From contig JBGQAK010000008.1 of assembly GCA_041494245.1 (NCBI GenBank), positions 62,001-126,000 on the forward strand: 64,000 nt of DNA, in the 5' to 3' direction. Positions 61,564 through 64,000 of the stretch are shown piece by piece. Source of the stretch: RBG-13-68-16 sp041494245 (GTDB taxonomy: Bacteria; Acidobacteriota; Thermoanaerobaculia; Thermoanaerobaculales; Thermoanaerobaculaceae). The translations under genes were made by a program, and so were the position numbers. Position 1 is the first letter of the stretch. Each line of letters starts with the position of its first letter. The notes under the pieces are model-generated. The model had not been told where the DNA came from, did not search any database, and saw only the letters and a program-made list of their open reading frames with translations.

Positions 61564-62367
61564 CTAGAACTTGAGCCCGATCCCGATCCAGTAGTTCGGG
61601 CCGGTGAAGTCCGTGTCGGCCGTGACCTCCGGAGCCGGGGCGAGGGAGCCGCTCGCCGGCACGGTGTGCGTCATGCGGGCCCACACGTAGGCCCCGCCGA
61701 ACTCCAGGTACCACCTGTCCTTCGAGGACAGCGGCACGTCGATTCCGAGGCCGGCCGAGTAGGTCGGGAAGGAGCCGCTGTTGTCCACCCGGAGGCCCTC
61801 GTCGATGAACTGGTTGGAGAGCGTGAGAGTGGTGCGGTCCTTCTCGTAGCCCATGCCGACTCCGCCGTAGATGAACGGCACGACCCTGGTGCAGGACGGG
61901 CAGGGAAGGAAGTGAGCGACGGCGTACAGGTCCGCGTAGATGTTGTACCGCTGCTCGAACGAGAGCTCGGCGGGCCCCGCCTCGGTCGGCACCGTGGCGT
62001 TCCCCTTGATGGAGCCCTGGCTGTAGTCGACCTGGAGCCCGACCTTCCAGTGGGGGGAGACGCGCTTGAAGAGCTGCGCGCCGATGCTCAGGTTGGCGAC
62101 GTCGCTCCAGTCGTTGAAGTCGGTCCCGAACATTTGGTTGATCTGCTGGATCTGCACGTTCGTGTTTGTCTGCTTCGGATAGCTTTGCTGTAGGTAGAAG
62201 GTGAAGTACCAGGGCGCCGGATCGCCCGCGTACGCCGGCACCCCGCACGCCAGCCCGATGAGGACGACCAGCGCAGCCCCCGCCACCACACGTCCGGAGA
62301 ACCTCGACCGGCCGGGCTGCAGGGGGAGGGGAGAACAGCCGCGTGTTGAGACTGTCGTGTTTTTCAT
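61564..62367 (-). CDS. Outer-membrane beta-barrel protein
   Basis: 267 aa with an N-terminal signal (residues 30-48, cleavage near AYA) and repeated amphipathic strands; it ends in Phe (IGIGLKF), a barrel terminator. Glycine-rich strand pairs such as FIYGGVGMGYEKD occur around 165. It resembles small OmpW/opacity-type barrels, with no named subfamily certain. Start ATG as chosen; an internal start near residue 27 is possible. Confidence 0.78.
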   Translation of the reverse strand: MKNTTVSTRGCSPLPLQPGRSRFSGRVVAGAALVVLIGLACGVPAYAGDPAPWYFTFYLQQSYPKQTNTNVQIQQINQMFGTDFNDWSDVANLSIGAQLFKRVSPHWKVGLQVDYSQGSIKGNATVPTEAGPAELSFEQRYNIYADLYAVAHFLPCPSCTRVVPFIYGGVGMGYEKDRTTLTLSNQFIDEGLRVDNSGSFPTYSAGLGIDVPLSSKDRWYLEFGGAYVWARMTHTVPASGSLAPAPEVTADTDFTGPNYWIGIGLKF

Positions 62368-62457
62368 GCCCCGTATCCTAGGCCCAAAACCTCCCTGCCG
62401 GCAAACGCGCCCCTGGTGACGCGCTGATGGAGCGGGACGCTCAGTTAGTGCCGTTCA

Positions 62458-63900
62458 CTACCCTTTGACCACGCCGAGGGGACGGAGGCGGGCGACCGGG
62501 AGCGCGATGCCGGATTGGCGCAGCGCCTCGACGACCTCGGCGGCGTCCTTGTACGCTTCGGGCATCTCCTCGGCGAGGGTCTTGGGGGAGCGGGCGGCCA
62601 CCACGACCCCCTTCGCCTCCAGCTCGCGGGCGATGTTGCGCCCGGCCCCCGCGCGCCGGGCCGCGTGTCGGGAGAGCGCTCGGCCGGCGCCGTGGGCGGC
62701 GGACCCGAACGTCTCCTGCATCGCGCGCTCGGTGCCGACGCAGACGAACGAGGCCCGCCCCATGTCGCCCGGCACCAGGACGGGCTGTCCGACCTTACGG
62801 AAGGGCTGGGGCACCTCCGGGTGGCCTGCCGGGAAGGCACGGGTGGCGCCCTTGCGGTGCACCAGAACGCGCTGGCGCTTGCCGCCGCGCTCGTGCTCCT
62901 CGATCTTGGCGATGTTGTGTGCGATGTCGTAGACGAGGCGGAAACCCATGGTCTGCCTGCTGCCGCCGAGGACCCGCAGGAAAACCCGCTCGATCAGCGC
63001 CATCATCACCTGCCGGTTCGCCCAGGCGAAGTTGGCGGCCGCCCGCATCGCCGCCAGGTAGCGCGTGCCCTCGGTCGAGGAGATCGGCACTGCCACGAGC
63101 TGCGGGTCCGGAAGGGAGATGCGGTGGCGGCGCGAGCCCTCGTGCATGGCGGCGAGGGCGTCGTCACACACCTGATAGCCGAGGCCGCGCGAGCCGGAGT
63201 GCAGCAGCACGGTGACGAGGCCCGGCGCGAGCCCGAACGCCGCGGCCGCCTGCTCGTCGAACACCTCGTCCACGACCTGGATTTCGGCGAAGTGGTTGCC
63301 CGAGCCGAGTGTGCCGAGCTGGGGCGCCCCGCGCTCGCGTGCCCGTCGTGTCAGCGCGCGCGGGTCGGCCCCCGGGAGGCAGCCGCCGGCCTCGGTAAAC
63401 TGAATGTCCTCGGGCTCACCGTACCCGTGGCGGACCGCCCACGCGGATCCCTCGCGCAGGACCTCGTCCAGGTCGCGATCGGAGAGCGTCGCGATGGCGC
63501 CCTCGCTGCCCACCCCGGCGGGGACGTCCCGTTGGATCTGGTGGACGAGCTTCTGCAGGTTGTCACCAAGCTCGGCAGCCGGCAGGTCGGTGCGCATGAG
63601 GCGCACGCCGCAGTTGATGTCGTAGCCGACGCCGCCGGGCGACACGATGCCATCCTCAGCGTCGAACGCCGCGACCCCGCCGATCGGGAAGCCGTACCCC
63701 TCGTGCATGTCCGGCATTGCCAGGGACGCGCCCACGATGCCGGGGAGGTGGGCCACGTTGCACGCCTGGGCGAGCGAATGGTCGCCCCGGATGGCAGCCA
63801 GCAGCTTCTCGCTCGAATAGATCCGGGCGGGGACCAGCATGCCGCCCGTCGGAGCGACCTCCCACACCCCGGGTCCGACGCGTTCCAGGTTCCCGCTCAC
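62458..63900 (-). CDS. rtcB: RNA-splicing ligase RtcB
   Basis: 480-aa GTP-dependent RNA ligase joining 2-prime,3-prime-cyclic phosphate or 3-prime-phosphate ends to 5-prime-OH ends. Metal-binding motifs are YDINCGVRL (Asp and Cys about 93-97), GSGNHFAEIQ (about 200), LHSGSRGLG (about 233), DIAHNIAKI (about 326) and the guanylylated His in AAHGAGRALSR (about 398). Full family length. No RtcA or RtcR gene is seen; downstream is only the edge of the window. Confidence 0.94.
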   Translation of the reverse strand: MSGNLERVGPGVWEVAPTGGMLVPARIYSSEKLLAAIRGDHSLAQACNVAHLPGIVGASLAMPDMHEGYGFPIGGVAAFDAEDGIVSPGGVGYDINCGVRLMRTDLPAAELGDNLQKLVHQIQRDVPAGVGSEGAIATLSDRDLDEVLREGSAWAVRHGYGEPEDIQFTEAGGCLPGADPRALTRRARERGAPQLGTLGSGNHFAEIQVVDEVFDEQAAAAFGLAPGLVTVLLHSGSRGLGYQVCDDALAAMHEGSRRHRISLPDPQLVAVPISSTEGTRYLAAMRAAANFAWANRQVMMALIERVFLRVLGGSRQTMGFRLVYDIAHNIAKIEEHERGGKRQRVLVHRKGATRAFPAGHPEVPQPFRKVGQPVLVPGDMGRASFVCVGTERAMQETFGSAAHGAGRALSRHAARRAGAGRNIARELEAKGVVVAARSPKTLAEEMPEAYKDAAEVVEALRQSGIALPVARLRPLGVVKG

Positions 63901-64000
63901 GCCTTCAATATAGTGCCGCGCGCTGCGCTCCGCCGCAGATGTGCTGCGCCCTGTGCCCTGTGCCCTCTCTTCACCGCAGGCACGTCTGGGCGCGGCCGCC

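Noticed and set aside
1..64000. CRISPR array
   Set aside because: No series of regularly spaced identical short repeats was found by reading; the direct repeats present are two long copies only.

Overview
The window is a GC-rich stretch of a Gram-negative (diderm) bacterial chromosome. Evidence for an outer membrane is KdsD (KDO/LPS synthesis), an OmpA-type protein, a TonB-dependent receptor, an outer-membrane beta-barrel and a Tat-exported hydrogenase. The gene mix (butyrate kinase/phosphotransbutyrylase, FadN-type multifunctional enzyme, a membrane Fe-S oxidoreductase linked to ETF, TonB receptors with carboxypeptidase-regulatory-like domains, an IPTL-CTERM-like protein) would fit an Acidobacteriota lineage such as Thermoanaerobaculia, but that is an inference from style only; no rRNA or taxonomic marker was compared. 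Coding density is high, many genes overlap by 4 bp (ATGA/GTGA), and GTG starts are common.

Layout. 1-6.3 kb: pyrC (end of a pyrimidine operon), a glutaryl-CoA dehydrogenase/CDF transporter pair, then a small-protein/terpene-cyclase-fold/SDR operon and a frameshifted nucleotidyltransferase-like gene. 6.4-9.4 kb: compact periplasmic [NiFe] hydrogenase (small, large, maturation protease). 9.7-13.9 kb: methyltransferase, a secreted beta-helix/Ig protein with an IPTL-CTERM-like tail, and a phage tail-collar-type secreted protein. 14.2-20.9 kb: an acyl-CoA/acid module: an alanine-dehydrogenase-like protein lacking two catalytic residues, a 4-hydroxybutyrate/acetyl-CoA transferase, a half-size ferritin-like protein, an unknown receiver-like protein, a Pta/Ptb-butyrate kinase fusion and a separate Ptb. 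21-24.8 kb: DoxX, gamma-glutamyltransferase and a membrane-anchored receiver-domain protein. 24.8-33.7 kb: a long run of tightly coupled genes (cobalamin adenosyltransferase, IPMDH-like, PhoH, PgpH-type HD, YbeY, CorC-like, Era, glutaredoxin, ACP, hotdog, STAS), then tRNA-Leu(CAG) and RNase R. 36-42.7 kb: secreted unknown, OmpA and an OmpA remnant, GNAT protein, membrane Fe-S oxidoreductase, YraN. 42.8-47.5 kb: thiolase and FadN beta-oxidation pair, KdsD. 47.5-56.9 kb: an ~8.1-kb block of lower-GC secreted/surface genes (small exported protein, PEGA protein, transglutaminase-TPR lipoprotein, TonB receptor, TPR protein) bounded by two ~277-bp direct repeats. 57-61.4 kb: MacAB-like efflux/export ABC operon. 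61.4-64 kb: inverted-repeat element, outer-membrane barrel, RtcB.

Metabolic reading. Glutaryl-CoA dehydrogenase, thiolase, FadN, CoA transferase, Ptb and Ptb-Buk together suggest breakdown of amino or short-chain acids to acyl-CoA with ATP recovery through acyl phosphate; the ETF-linked-type Fe-S oxidoreductase could pass acyl-CoA dehydrogenase electrons to quinone, and the hydrogenase could feed electrons from H2.

Most notable: the direct-repeat-flanked block, where each repeat copy carries one intact and one truncated gene of a former divergent pair (kdsD / secreted esterase); the alanine-dehydrogenase-like protein with Tyr75 and Ala96 in place of catalytic Lys and His; the Ptb-Buk fusion next to a free Ptb; the TM-receiver chimera; and two probable frameshifts.
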